Positions 1 through 7,557 of a DNA stretch of 9,864 nt are shown piece by piece; within the stretch, counting starts at the first letter, position 1, and the number at the start of each line of letters is the position of its first letter. The DNA is taken from contig JAFABT010000233.1 of assembly GCA_023425905.1 (NCBI GenBank), forward strand, positions 1 to 9,864. The letters run 5' to 3'. The translations under genes and the position numbers were made by a program. This stretch comes from Actinomycetes bacterium (GTDB lineage Bacteria > Actinomycetota > Actinomycetes > Actinomycetales > Cellulomonadaceae). The notes under the pieces were generated by a model. That model worked only from the letters and a program-made list of their open reading frames with translations, did not search any database and had not been told where the DNA came from.

Positions 1-1
1 C

Positions 2-376
2 GCCCGCACCGGGCTCGCCGAGCTCGCGACCCGGCAGATCGGGGCGCTGTCCGGCGGGCAGCGCAAACGCGCGTTCGTCGCGCGCTGCCTTGCGCAGGAG
101 GCCCGCCTCCTGCTGCTCGACGAGCCCTTCGCCGGGGTCGACGCGCGCTCCGCAGACGAGCTCGCCGCCGTGCTGCGCGGTCTCGCGGCGGACGGCGCGT
201 CGGCTCTCGTCTCGACCCACGACCTCGCGGCGTTGCCGTCGCTCGCCCACGACGTCGTCCTCCTCGCGGGCGGACGCGTCGTCGCCGCAGGCCCGACGTC
301 GACGACGCTCACCCCCGACGCGCTCGCCCGCGTGCTCGGCATGACCGCCCCGACGACGACGGAGGAGGCACCGTGA
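2..376 (+). CDS. Metal ABC transporter ATP-binding protein, C-terminal part
   Basis: This is the 3' part of an ABC ATPase; the start and the Walker A region lie upstream of the window. About 124 residues remain. They contain, in order, the signature motif LSGGQRKR, a Walker B strand ending LLLLDEP, a D-loop (AGVDAR), and the switch histidine in STHD. Together these mark the second half of a nucleotide-binding domain. The protein would hydrolyse ATP at the inner face of the membrane to drive the permease encoded next, with which it overlaps by 4 nt (TGA at 374-376 inside GTGA). The ABC-3 permease and the MntR-like repressor downstream suggest a manganese or zinc importer, and the repressor residues favour manganese. 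The substrate-binding lipoprotein that such systems need is not in the window and may lie upstream. The family is certain; the substrate is inferred. Confidence 0.93.
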   Translation, partial: ARTGLAELATRQIGALSGGQRKRAFVARCLAQEARLLLLDEPFAGVDARSADELAAVLRGLAADGASALVSTHDLAALPSLAHDVVLLAGGRVVAAGPTSTTLTPDALARVLGMTAPTTTEEAP

Positions 377-1287
377 CGCCCGCGCAGTGGCTGCTCGAGC
401 CGTGGACGTACGAGTTCATGCAGCGGGCCCTCGTCGTCACCGGGGTCGCCGCGGTCGTCTGCGCGCTGCTGTCGTGCTGGCTCGTCCTCGTCGGGTGGTC
501 GCTGCTCGGCGACGCCGTCTCGCACGCCGTGCTGCCCGGGGTCGTCGCCTCCTACGTCCTGGGCCTGCCGTTCGCTCTCGGGGCGCTCGTCTTCGGGCTT
601 GGGGCGGTAGGACTCATCGGCGCGGTGCGTAGCCGCACGACGCTGCGGGAGGACACCGCGATCGGCGTCGTCTTCACGGCGCTGTTCGCGCTCGGCGTCG
701 TCGGGGTGTCCGTGACGCCGTCGCACATCGACCTCTCGCACATCCTGTTCGGCAACGTGCTCGGGGTCTCCCAGACGGACTTCGTCCAGGTCGTCGTCCT
801 CGGTGCCGCGACGATGCTCACGCTCGTCCTTCTGCGCCGTGACCTCACGCTCGTCGCCTTCGACCCGGTGCACGCGCACGCGCTCGGGCTGTCGCCGCGC
901 CGGGTGCGCTGGGTGCTCCTCGTCGCGCTCGCCATCACCGTCGTCGTCGCACTCCAGGCCGTCGGCGTCGTCCTCGTCGTCGCGATGGTCATCACGCCGG
1001 GCGCGACTGCGAGGCTCCTCACGGACCGGCTGCCCCGGATGCTCGTCGTCGCACCCGTCATCGGCCTCGTCTCGGCCGTCATCGGGCTCCAAGCGAGCTT
1101 CCACCTCGACGCGGCGAGCGGGGCGATGGTCGTCCTCGTCCAGTCCGTGCTGTTCGCGGGCGCGCTCGTCGTGCGGTCGCTACGGTCGGGGCGGGCGGCC
1201 TCGGCGGCCGGTCGCCGCACGGCCGCGACCGACTCCCCGCCCGAGTCGCCACCTGCAGCCGACACCCGCGTGAAGGAGAGCCCGTGA
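373..1287 (+). CDS. Metal ABC transporter permease, ABC-3 (MntB/ZnuB) family
   Basis: This is a 304-residue integral membrane protein with about eight hydrophobic segments between residues 18 and 268. It carries patches typical of the ABC-3 family: GDAVSHAVLPG (46-56), REDTAIG (92-98), HILFGNVLG (123-131), the loop HALGLSPRRVRW (169-180) that probably contacts the ATPase, and MVITPGATARLL (205-216). It would form the channel for a divalent metal, probably Mn(II). The GTG start is supported by GGAGGAGG at 361-368 and by the 4-nt overlap with the ATPase stop. Residues after about 270 form an Arg/Ala/Pro-rich hydrophilic tail, likely a disordered cytoplasmic extension. The stop overlaps the start of the repressor gene, so the three genes form one operon. 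The family is clear; the metal is inferred from the neighbouring regulator. Confidence 0.94.
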   Translation: MTPAQWLLEPWTYEFMQRALVVTGVAAVVCALLSCWLVLVGWSLLGDAVSHAVLPGVVASYVLGLPFALGALVFGLGAVGLIGAVRSRTTLREDTAIGVVFTALFALGVVGVSVTPSHIDLSHILFGNVLGVSQTDFVQVVVLGAATMLTLVLLRRDLTLVAFDPVHAHALGLSPRRVRWVLLVALAITVVVALQAVGVVLVVAMVITPGATARLLTDRLPRMLVVAPVIGLVSAVIGLQASFHLDAASGAMVVLVQSVLFAGALVVRSLRSGRAASAAGRRTAATDSPPESPPAADTRVKESP

Positions 1288-1967
1288 CCGAGACCGTCGC
1301 CCGTGTGGGCGCCGTCGCCCAGGACTACCTCAAGGCCGTGTGGGGCCTGCAGGAGTGGTCGCAGGAGCCGGTGACGACCAAGGCACTCGCCGCGCGGCTC
1401 GATGTGGGGGCGTCCGCCGTGTCGCAGCAGGTGCGGCGGCTGGGGGAGGCCGGTCTGCTCGCGCACGAGCCCTACGGTGCGATCACGCTCACCGATCAGG
1501 GCCGCGACCTCGCCGTCCGGATGGTGCGGCGGCACCGGCTGCTCGAGACCTTCCTCGTCGCGGAGCTGGGCTACGGCTGGGACGAGGTGCACGACGAGGC
1601 CGAGGTGCTCGAGCACGCGGTGTCGGACGTGTTCGTCGAGCGGATGGACGCCCGGCTCGGCCGTCCTGTGCGTGACCCGCACGGCGACCCCATCCCGGAC
1701 CCGGACGGTCGGCTTCGCGTCCCGGCGGCGGTCCCGCTCTGGGACGCCCCGGACGGCGAGGTGGTCGTCGCGCGCATCTCGGACGCGGACCCCGAGCTGC
1801 TGCGGCGCTTCGCCGAGCTGGGGCTCGTGCTCGACGCGGAGCTGCGGCTCGGGGCGACGCAGGTCACGCTCGGCGTGCGCCCCGTCACCCCGTCGTCGAC
1901 CGGGCAGCCGCTCGACCTCGCGGAGGTCGCTGCCCGGGCGATCTGGGTGACGCCCCGTCCGTCGTGA
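1284..1967 (+). CDS. mntR: DtxR/MntR-family metal-dependent repressor, probably Mn-sensing
   Basis: This 227-residue protein has the three-part layout of long DtxR-family repressors. There is a winged helix at about 12-75 (TTKALAARLDVGASAVSQQV is the helix-turn-helix), a dimerisation and metal-binding helical domain at about 78-140, and an SH3/FeoA-like domain at about 145-225. Metal ligands line up with known structures. His84, Glu88 and His103 match DtxR His79, Glu83 and His98; Glu110 and His111 match Glu105 and His106. Asp14 replaces DtxR Met10 and Glu107 replaces DtxR Cys102. In Bacillus subtilis MntR these positions are Asp8 and Glu99 and give manganese selectivity. When metal-loaded it should repress this uptake operon, but no operator is visible in the window. 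AAGGAGAG at 1273-1280 is the ribosome binding site, and GTG overlaps the permease stop. The family is certain; Mn preference is a residue-based inference. Confidence 0.92.
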   Translation: MTETVARVGAVAQDYLKAVWGLQEWSQEPVTTKALAARLDVGASAVSQQVRRLGEAGLLAHEPYGAITLTDQGRDLAVRMVRRHRLLETFLVAELGYGWDEVHDEAEVLEHAVSDVFVERMDARLGRPVRDPHGDPIPDPDGRLRVPAAVPLWDAPDGEVVVARISDADPELLRRFAELGLVLDAELRLGATQVTLGVRPVTPSSTGQPLDLAEVAARAIWVTPRPS

Positions 1968-2016
1968 GCGTCGCGGCCGCGGGTCGCGGTCTGCCGTACC
2001 GGTGAGGCCGCGGCGG

Positions 2017-2022
2017 TAAACT
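2017..2022 (+). promoter_or_regulatory. Candidate -10 element for leuS (leaderless)
   Basis: TAAACT fits the actinobacterial -10 pattern TANNNT and is AT-rich in a very GC-rich setting. The in-frame GTG at 2030 lies 7 nt beyond it, which is where transcription would begin. No convincing -35 or Shine-Dalgarno sequence is seen. This suggests a leaderless leuS transcript whose first codon is the GTG at 2030 rather than the one at 2024. It is an inference from spacing. Confidence 0.5.
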
Positions 2023-2023
2023 C

Positions 2024-4906
2024 GTGCGGGTGACCTCCCCGGATATCGACACGAGCACCCCCGCGCACCGTTACACCGCCGCCCTGGCCGGCGAGATCGA
2101 GTCGCGGTGGCAGGACCGCTGGGACGCCGACGGCACGTTCCACGCCGCGAACCCCACGGGACCGCTCGTCGGCGCGGACGGCACGAACGCCGACGGGGAC
2201 GCCCCGTCGTTCTTCGTCATGGACATGTTCCCGTACCCCTCGGGCGCGGGCCTCCACGTCGGCCACCCGCTCGGGTACATCGCGACCGACGTCGTCGGAC
2301 GCTTCCGCCGGATGCAGGGCGACAACGTCCTGCACGCCCTCGGCTACGACGCCTTCGGGCTGCCGGCCGAGCAGTACGCCGTGCAGACGGGGCAGCACCC
2401 GCGCGTGACGACCGAGGCGAACATCGCGAACATGCGCCGCCAGCTGCGTCGCCTGGGCCTCGCGCACGACCCGCGCCGCACCTTCGCGACGACGGACTCG
2501 GACTACGTGCGCTGGACGCAGTGGATCTTCCTGCAGATCTTCAACTCCTGGTACGACGCAGACGCGGTGCGGCCCGACGGCGGGCGTGGCGCGGCCCGCC
2601 CGATCACCGAGCTCGAGGCCGCGTTCGCCTCGGGGGAGCGGGCGACCCCGGACGGCACGCCGTGGGCGGAGCTCGACGTCGTCGCGCGTCGCCGCCTCGT
2701 CGACGCCGAGCGGCTCGCGTACGTCTCCGAGGCGCCGGTCAACTGGTGCCCGGGCCTCGGCACGGTGCTCGCGAACGAGGAGGTCACGGCCGAGGGCCGC
2801 TCCGAGCGCGGCAACTTCCCCGTGTTCCAGCGCAGCCTGCGCCAGTGGAACATGCGCATCACCGCGTACGCGGACCGCCTCGCGGACGACCTCGACCTCA
2901 TCGACTGGCCCGAGAAGGTCCGGGCGATGCAGCGCAACTGGATCGGCCGGTCCGAGGGCGCCTTCGTCACCTTCGACGTCATCGGCGGCGCAGACGTCGA
3001 GGTCTTCACGACGCGCCCTGACACGCTGTTCGGTGCGACCTTCATGGTCGTCTCGCCCGAGCACCCGCTGCTCGACGAGGTCCCGGCCGAGTGGCCCGAG
3101 GGGACGCTCGCGGCGTGGCGCGGCGGGCACGAGAGCCCCGTCGCCGCGGTCGCCGCGTACCGCCGTGAGGCCGCGGCCAAGACGGCCGTCGAGCGCCAGG
3201 CGGACGCGGGCCGCAAGACGGGCGTGTTCACCGGCCACCTCGCGCTCAACCCTGTCAACGGCGAGGCGCTGCCCGTCTTCACCGCCGACTACGTGCTCAT
3301 GGGCTACGGCACGGGCGCGATCATGGCCGTGCCCGGCGGCGACGAGCGCGACTTCGCGTTCGCGCAGGCCTTCGAGCTGCCCGTCGTCCACACCGTCGCT
3401 GCGCCCGAGGGCCACGAGGGTGCGTGGACCGACGACGGCGCGATCATCAACTCCTCCAACGAGGAGATCAGCCTCGACGGCCTCGACGTCGCGACAGCCA
3501 AGGAGCGCATCGTGGCGTGGCTCGCCGAGCGCGGTGCTGGCCGGGCGACGACGACGTACCGGCTGCGTGACTGGCTGTTCTCCCGTCAGCGCTACTGGGG
3601 CGAGCCGTTCCCGATCGTCTACGACGAGCACGGGCTGCCGATCGCGTTGCCCGACTCCGCGCTTCCGGTCGACCTGCCCGAGGTCCCGGACTACTCCCCG
3701 CGCACGTACGACCCGCAGGATGCGAACTCCTCGCCCGAGCCGCCGCTCGGCCGTAACGAGGACTGGGTGACCGTCACCCTCGACCTCGGCGACGGGCCGC
3801 GCGAGTACCGCCGGGACACGAACACGATGCCGAACTGGGCCGGTTCGTGCTGGTACTACCTGCGCTACCTCGACCCGACGAGCTCTGCGGCCGTCGTGCC
3901 CGGCGACCTCGAGCGGTACTGGATGGGCCCGGAGCACAACGCGACCGCGGGTGCGGCCGGCGGCGTGGACCTCTACGTCGGCGGCGTCGAGCACGCCGTG
4001 CTCCATCTGCTCTACGCGCGGTTCTGGCACAAGGTCCTCTTCGACCTCGGCCACGTGAGCAGCATCGAGCCGTTCCACACGCTGTTCAACCAGGGGTACA
4101 TCCAGGCGTACGCCTTCGTCGACGCCCGCGGCCAGCACGTTCCGGCCAACGAGGTCGTCGGGGACGAGCAGACGGGGTGGACGTGGCAGGGTGAGGCCGT
4201 CACCCGCGAGTACGGGAAGATGGGCAAGTCCCTCAAGAACGTCGTCACGCCGGATGAGATGTACGAGCAGTACGGCGCGGACACCTTCCGGGTGTACGAG
4301 ATGTCGATGGGCCCTCTCGACGTGTCGCGGCCGTGGGACACCAGGGCGGTCGTCGGCTCGCAGCGGTTCCTCCAGCGACTGTGGCGCAACGTCGTCGACG
4401 AGGAGACCGGCGCGGTCACGGTGACCGACGACGAGCCCGACCTCGCGACCCTGCGCGTCCTGCACCGCACGATCGCGGACACGACCGCGGAGATGGCCGG
4501 CATGCGGGTCAACACCGCGATCGCCAAGCTCATCGTCCTCAACAACCACCTCACGACGCTCGAGCGGGTGCCGCGCGCCGCGGTCGAGCCGCTCGTGCTC
4601 ATGCTCGCGCCGATCGCCCCGCACATCGCCGAGGAGTTGTGGTCGCGGCTCGGGCACGACGGTTCGCTCACCCGTGAGCCCTACCCGGTCGCGGACGAGG
4701 CGTACCTCGTCGAGGACACCGTCACGTGCGTCCTGCAGGTCCAGGGCAAGGTCCGCGGGCGGGTCGAGGTTGCCGCGTCGATCGGGGAGGACGAGCTGCG
4801 GGAGATCGCGCTCGCAGACCCGGCCGTCGTCCGCACGCTCGACGGGCGCGACATCCGCACGGTCATCGTCCGCGCGCCCAAGCTCGTCAACGTGGTCCCG
4901 GTCTGA
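2024..4906 (+). CDS. leuS: Leucyl-tRNA synthetase
   Basis: This class I aminoacyl-tRNA synthetase charges tRNA-Leu with leucine in the cytoplasm. The 960 residues fit the longer actinobacterial form. The catalytic HIGH motif appears as HVGH (78-81) after PYPSGAGL, and the KMSKS loop as KMGKS (732-736). The editing (CP1) domain shows the threonine-rich TTRPDTLFG (from 329) and MAVPGGDERDF (434-444), whose Asp443 lines up with the editing-site aspartate of E. coli LeuRS. The tryptophan-rich WAGSCWYYLRYLDP stretch is also typical. The C-terminal anticodon-binding and tail domains are complete. The GTG at 2024 gives the longest frame. A second in-frame GTG at 2030 sits 7 nt after a candidate -10 element and may be the true leaderless start, making 958 residues. 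The downstream degV-family gene begins 2 nt after the stop, so it is probably co-transcribed. Confidence 0.98.
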   Translation: MRVTSPDIDTSTPAHRYTAALAGEIESRWQDRWDADGTFHAANPTGPLVGADGTNADGDAPSFFVMDMFPYPSGAGLHVGHPLGYIATDVVGRFRRMQGDNVLHALGYDAFGLPAEQYAVQTGQHPRVTTEANIANMRRQLRRLGLAHDPRRTFATTDSDYVRWTQWIFLQIFNSWYDADAVRPDGGRGAARPITELEAAFASGERATPDGTPWAELDVVARRRLVDAERLAYVSEAPVNWCPGLGTVLANEEVTAEGRSERGNFPVFQRSLRQWNMRITAYADRLADDLDLIDWPEKVRAMQRNWIGRSEGAFVTFDVIGGADVEVFTTRPDTLFGATFMVVSPEHPLLDEVPAEWPEGTLAAWRGGHESPVAAVAAYRREAAAKTAVERQADAGRKTGVFTGHLALNPVNGEALPVFTADYVLMGYGTGAIMAVPGGDERDFAFAQAFELPVVHTVAAPEGHEGAWTDDGAIINSSNEEISLDGLDVATAKERIVAWLAERGAGRATTTYRLRDWLFSRQRYWGEPFPIVYDEHGLPIALPDSALPVDLPEVPDYSPRTYDPQDANSSPEPPLGRNEDWVTVTLDLGDGPREYRRDTNTMPNWAGSCWYYLRYLDPTSSAAVVPGDLERYWMGPEHNATAGAAGGVDLYVGGVEHAVLHLLYARFWHKVLFDLGHVSSIEPFHTLFNQGYIQAYAFVDARGQHVPANEVVGDEQTGWTWQGEAVTREYGKMGKSLKNVVTPDEMYEQYGADTFRVYEMSMGPLDVSRPWDTRAVVGSQRFLQRLWRNVVDEETGAVTVTDDEPDLATLRVLHRTIADTTAEMAGMRVNTAIAKLIVLNNHLTTLERVPRAAVEPLVLMLAPIAPHIAEELWSRLGHDGSLTREPYPVADEAYLVEDTVTCVLQVQGKVRGRVEVAASIGEDELREIALADPAVVRTLDGRDIRTVIVRAPKLVNVVPV

Positions 4907-4908
4907 CG

Positions 4909-5838
4909 ATGCCCGGCACGGCGGGCGCTGCCGGCACGACGGCACGCGTGCGCCGTCGTGCACCGGTCGCGGTCGTCACCGACTCGACGGCGTCCCTGCC
5001 GGCGGACGTCGTCGAGCGGCTCGGCATCGTCGTCGTGCCGCTCACGGTGTCGATCGACGGGCAGTGGCACACCGAGGGCGTCGACCTCGACCCGGCCGAG
5101 CTCGCTGCCGCGCTGCGCAGCGGGGCGAAGGTGACGACGTCGCAGCCCTCGCCCGAGGCCTTCGCGCGTGCGTACGCGCGAGCGGTCGAGCACGGCGCCC
5201 GCGAGATCGTCTCGGTGCACCTGTCCGGGGAGCTGTCCGGCACCGTGCGCGCGGCAGAGCTCGCGGGGCTCGGGGCGCGGGTGCCGGTCCACATCGTCGA
5301 CTCGCGCTCCGCCGGGATGGGGCTGGGGCATGCTGTGCTCGCGGCGGCCGAGCACGTCGCCTCGGCGCCGCGCCGGATGCCGTGGCAGCGCGAGGACGTC
5401 TCGCTCGGTGCGCAGGCGGCGCAGCGGGCGCGTGAGGTGGCCGAGACCGGCACGCTCGTGTTCCTCGTCGACTCTCTCGATCACCTGCGTCGCGGTGGCA
5501 GGGTGGGCGCGACTGCTGCGGCGCTCGGGACGGTCCTCGGGCTAAGGCCCTTGCTCGGCCTCGTCGACGGGCGCATCGAGGTGCTCGAGAAGGTGCGCAC
5601 ACGCCGCGCCGCACGAGAGCGGCTGGTCCAGATCGGGGCCGAGGCGGCGGCACTGCTGGAGGCCCGGCGGGTATCCGTGCACCACATGGGTGACCCGGAG
5701 GCGGGGCTCGCGTTGGCCGAGTCCCTCGCGGATCGTGCGGGCCTCGAGGCCGACGACGTTCTCGTCACCCAGGTGTCCGCCGTGATCGGGGCGCACGCCG
5801 GCCCGGGGCTGCTCACCGTCGTCGTCACCGGGCGCTGA
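4909..5838 (+). CDS. DegV family protein (fatty-acid-binding, FakB-like), intact copy
   Basis: This 309-residue protein is complete for the DegV family (usually about 280-290) with a short Arg-rich N-terminal extension. Family motifs are all present: VVTDSTASLP (22-31), TTSQPSP (76-82), VHLSGELSGTVRAA (103-116), HIVDSRSAGMGLG (128-140), LDHLRRGGR (190-198), HHMGD (258-262) and IGAHAGPG (293-300). DegV proteins bind a fatty acid in a buried pocket. In firmicutes the FakB members present it to the kinase FakA for phosphorylation; whether that applies here is not shown. The ATG at 4909 is preferred because it lies 2 nt after the leuS stop and directly precedes the conserved core, whereas longer readings run into leuS. 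No Shine-Dalgarno sequence is obvious, so translational coupling to leuS is likely. A broken homologue lies at 7935-8514. Confidence 0.93.
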   Translation: MPGTAGAAGTTARVRRRAPVAVVTDSTASLPADVVERLGIVVVPLTVSIDGQWHTEGVDLDPAELAAALRSGAKVTTSQPSPEAFARAYARAVEHGAREIVSVHLSGELSGTVRAAELAGLGARVPVHIVDSRSAGMGLGHAVLAAAEHVASAPRRMPWQREDVSLGAQAAQRAREVAETGTLVFLVDSLDHLRRGGRVGATAAALGTVLGLRPLLGLVDGRIEVLEKVRTRRAARERLVQIGAEAAALLEARRVSVHHMGDPEAGLALAESLADRAGLEADDVLVTQVSAVIGAHAGPGLLTVVVTGR

Positions 5839-6029
5839 CCGCCCCGGCGGGCTCTGCACCTCTTCAACCGAGTGAGCCGTACCCAGCGTTCCGGCGCGTC
5901 TGCCGTCCGACCACACCACATCCTGCAGAGCTGCGCCCTCGTGAAGCTGCCCAGCCATGCTCAGACCTTTTTCTCTTCCCGCCCACCGGCGGATTCAGCG
6001 TGCCCGGTGATCCGGGGTCAACCCCTGGG
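5839..6029. other. Intergenic stretch between degV and the ISL3 remnant
   Basis: I recognise no gene, RNA or convincing terminator here. A short CCGC/GCGG stem (5839-5850) follows the degV stop but lacks a T-run. A five-T run at 5968-5972 has no stem before it. At 6000-6032 there is a compound inverted repeat: GTGCCC pairs with GGGCAC, and inside it GGGG pairs with CCCC. This sits directly upstream of the point where transposase similarity begins. The base composition is less extreme than that of leuS or degV, so this stretch may be debris of the same insertion event. Confidence 0.5.
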
Positions 6030-6386
6030 CACGTCCAGGCCGAGGCGACCTGGGGCTTCTACCAGCGCATGAGCGGCGCCTACCGCGAGCCCGACCGCGC
6101 GAAGGGCAAGCAACGGTTGACGGCACGGAGAGCCTCGGTCGGCCACGGCGTCCCACCCGCGCTCCCCGAGCTCCGCACGTTCGGGCGGACGCTGACCAAG
6201 CGCGCCGGCGACGTCCTGGCCTACTTCGACCGCCCCGGCACCTCCAACGGCCCCGCCGAAGCCATGAACGGCCGACTCGAGCACCTGCGCGGCTCCACCC
6301 TGGGCTTCCGCAACCTCACCAACTACATCACCAGAAGCCTGCTCGAGACCGGCGGCTTCAGACCCCACCTACACCCCGAACTGTGA
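6030..6386 (+). pseudogene. ISL3-family transposase, C-terminal remnant
   Basis: About 118 codons resemble the C-terminal end of ISL3-family DDE transposases of actinobacteria. Recognisable blocks are HVQAEATWGFYQRM, AYREPDRAKGKQ, LAYFDRPGTSNGPAEAMN, GRLEHLRGSTLGFRNLTNY and RSLLETGGFRPHLHPEL. The glutamate in SNGPAEAMNG is probably the last residue of the catalytic triad. Intact proteins of this family are about 400-440 residues, so the zinc-finger/DNA-binding part and both catalytic aspartates are missing and this copy cannot transpose by itself. The segment TARRASVGHG in the middle is less typical than its surroundings and may hide compensating indels. The open frame reaches back to an ATG at 6000, but similarity begins only near 6030. 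It marks the left side of an accessory insertion downstream of degV. Confidence 0.85.
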
Positions 6387-6392
6387 TTAGCC
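6368..6392 (+). mobile_element. Possible right terminal repeat of the ISL3 element
   Basis: In related ISL3 elements the terminal inverted repeat overlaps or closely follows the last transposase codons. Here the sequence CTACACCCCGAACTGTGATT spans the final codons and stop and continues into AGCCC. I could not find a matching left repeat in 5839-6030, which agrees with a 5'-truncated element. The placement is inferred from family layout only. Confidence 0.3.
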
Positions 6393-6422
6393 CGCAGAAA
6401 ATGCTCCGAGCAAGACAGAGTC

Positions 6423-6431
6423 TGCTAGGGT
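6423..6431 (+). promoter_or_regulatory. Extended -10 promoter for the secreted-protein operon
   Basis: TGCTAGGGT combines a TGN extension with TAGGGT, a good match to the TANNNT -10 pattern. Transcription would start near 6438, leaving a leader of about 34 nt before the ATG at 6472. The expected -35 zone (about 6403-6408) does not resemble TTGACA, which is common with an extended -10. It lies only about 35 bp past the transposase remnant. Confidence 0.5.
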
Positions 6432-6457
6432 AGTTCCGACGCAGACAATCCATTCCT

Positions 6458-6466
6458 AAGGGGGAG
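6458..6466 (+). promoter_or_regulatory. Ribosome binding site setting the start at 6472
   Basis: AAGGGGGAG lies 5 nt before the ATG at 6472 and supports that start over the next in-frame ATG at 6490. Confidence 0.75.
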
Positions 6467-6471
6467 AATCC

Positions 6472-7545
6472 ATGGGTCGCAATCGTGCCATGACTTGGTC
6501 GGGTGCCCGACGCCACGGCGCTAAATGGGGCTACAGCCCAGGACGGCATGGCCAACTGGGAGTCGCCATTGGGGGTTTCACCGCGGGCCTTCTGCTCCTG
6601 ACAGCAGCACCTCTAAGCGCTTTGGAGGCTCGGGAATACTCCGAGGAAATCTCACTAGATAGCATCGTGAATGCGGCCAAACCTGCTATCTCCACGCCGG
6701 ACGAACAAGTACTGCCTACGCGACAGTGGAAGGGCGGCTACGAGTTTAGTTCAGATAGGGGAGATGCTGCTCACCTACCCTCAAACCCAAATGGCAGGAT
6801 TACGCTCGCACCCCAGCATGGAACGGCGATCTCAGTTGAACTACCATTCGCAGAGCACATGGAAGAGGGCACACAGGCAGCGGATGGCAGTGTCTTGTAC
6901 TCATCGAGTGGAGACACGGATTTCGTGGTGCAGGTGTTTGGCGACGCCTCCGTGGCAATCCATTCTGTTATTGGAAGCCCGCGCGCTCCACATTCTATTC
7001 CATATGACTTTTCGCTACCCAGTGCAGCGGAACTCAAGTTGCTGTCTGACGGCGCCGTTCTCGTGAGTGATTCCCGCGGTGATTTCCTTGCTCTCGTAGC
7101 GAAGCCCTGGGCGACGGATGCGGCTGGGCGCAAGCTGGAGACGCGGTACGAAATCGCAGGACACACACTGGTTCAAATTGTTGAACCAGGTCATAATCCG
7201 AGTTACCCGATCGTCGCGGACCCCTATCTGGGAATTGCATTGATCGATAACGTGATTCGTAACTACCACACTGGGCAGGGCTATCGGTACTACGTTGCGC
7301 CAAGTGTCTTCGCTCGGGCAATTCAGCCAGCTAGCGTTGCAGGCTTGACGGCGCGAACTCCCGCATGGAATGAAGCCAAGGGCTACTACTCTCAAATGAA
7401 TACCGCGAGCATCCGAGACCAGTTCTATTGCCACTGGGATTACAAGGCCTCCGGACTGACGATCGTTAAGAGCACATGGAATCTAGAAGCGTGGAGACCC
7501 CACACCACGTACAGGAAGCTCCTCAATGCGAAGTGCAACAACTGA
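6472..7545 (+). CDS. Secreted protein with DUF2599-like C-terminal domain
   Basis: This is a 357-residue exported protein of unknown function. A basic N-region (1-28) is followed by a hydrophobic stretch (29-50, GVAIGGFTAGLLLLTAAPLS), with likely cleavage near residue 50-53. Residues about 110-250 resemble a domain common in actinobacterial secreted proteins: VVQVFGDASVAIHSVIGSP, a later DGAVLVSDSRGDF stretch, and the closing motif NPSYPIVADPYLG (242-254). The C-terminal 80 residues (RDQFYCHW, STWNLEAWRPHTTY, LNAKCNN) match my memory of DUF2599. The only two cysteines, C320 and C355, fall in this domain and could form a disulfide. The start is fixed by a strong ribosome binding site. GC is about 55% by eye, well below flanking genes, with many A/T-ending codons, indicating horizontal acquisition. 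The next gene follows after 12 nt. Export is fairly sure; function is not known. Confidence 0.87.
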   Translation: MGRNRAMTWSGARRHGAKWGYSPGRHGQLGVAIGGFTAGLLLLTAAPLSALEAREYSEEISLDSIVNAAKPAISTPDEQVLPTRQWKGGYEFSSDRGDAAHLPSNPNGRITLAPQHGTAISVELPFAEHMEEGTQAADGSVLYSSSGDTDFVVQVFGDASVAIHSVIGSPRAPHSIPYDFSLPSAAELKLLSDGAVLVSDSRGDFLALVAKPWATDAAGRKLETRYEIAGHTLVQIVEPGHNPSYPIVADPYLGIALIDNVIRNYHTGQGYRYYVAPSVFARAIQPASVAGLTARTPAWNEAKGYYSQMNTASIRDQFYCHWDYKASGLTIVKSTWNLEAWRPHTTYRKLLNAKCNN

Positions 7546-7557
7546 AAGGATAGTCAG

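Noticed and set aside
552..1682. 376-codon minus-strand open frame opposite the permease and repressor
   Set aside because: It is a complement of two clearly recognised genes, with Thr/Arg/Ser-rich shadow composition and no motifs.
1972..1981. CGCGGCCGCG palindrome between the repressor and leuS
   Set aside because: It has no loop or T-run, and such runs are expected by chance at this GC content.
4217..4231. KMGKS instead of KMSKS in LeuRS as a defect
   Set aside because: Substitution at the third position of this loop is tolerated and, to my knowledge, common in actinobacterial LeuRS; all other motifs are intact.
4726..4908. Longer DegV start inside leuS
   Set aside because: The added residues are a shifted-frame reading of the leuS C-terminus; the ATG at 4909 directly precedes conserved DegV sequence.
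1571..4963. 1130-codon open frame on the minus strand opposite leuS
   Set aside because: It lies antisense to an unmistakable leuS. Its translation is low-complexity Arg/Val/Asp/Glu-rich, as expected from the complement of GC-biased codons, and no domain is recognisable.
5839..5850. CCGC-CCCG-GCGG stem after the intact degV as a terminator
   Set aside because: The stem is only 4 bp and no T-run follows.
5872..6072. 66-codon plus-strand open frame before the transposase remnant
   Set aside because: It has no recognisable domain, overlaps the transposase remnant in another frame, and has no convincing ribosome binding site.
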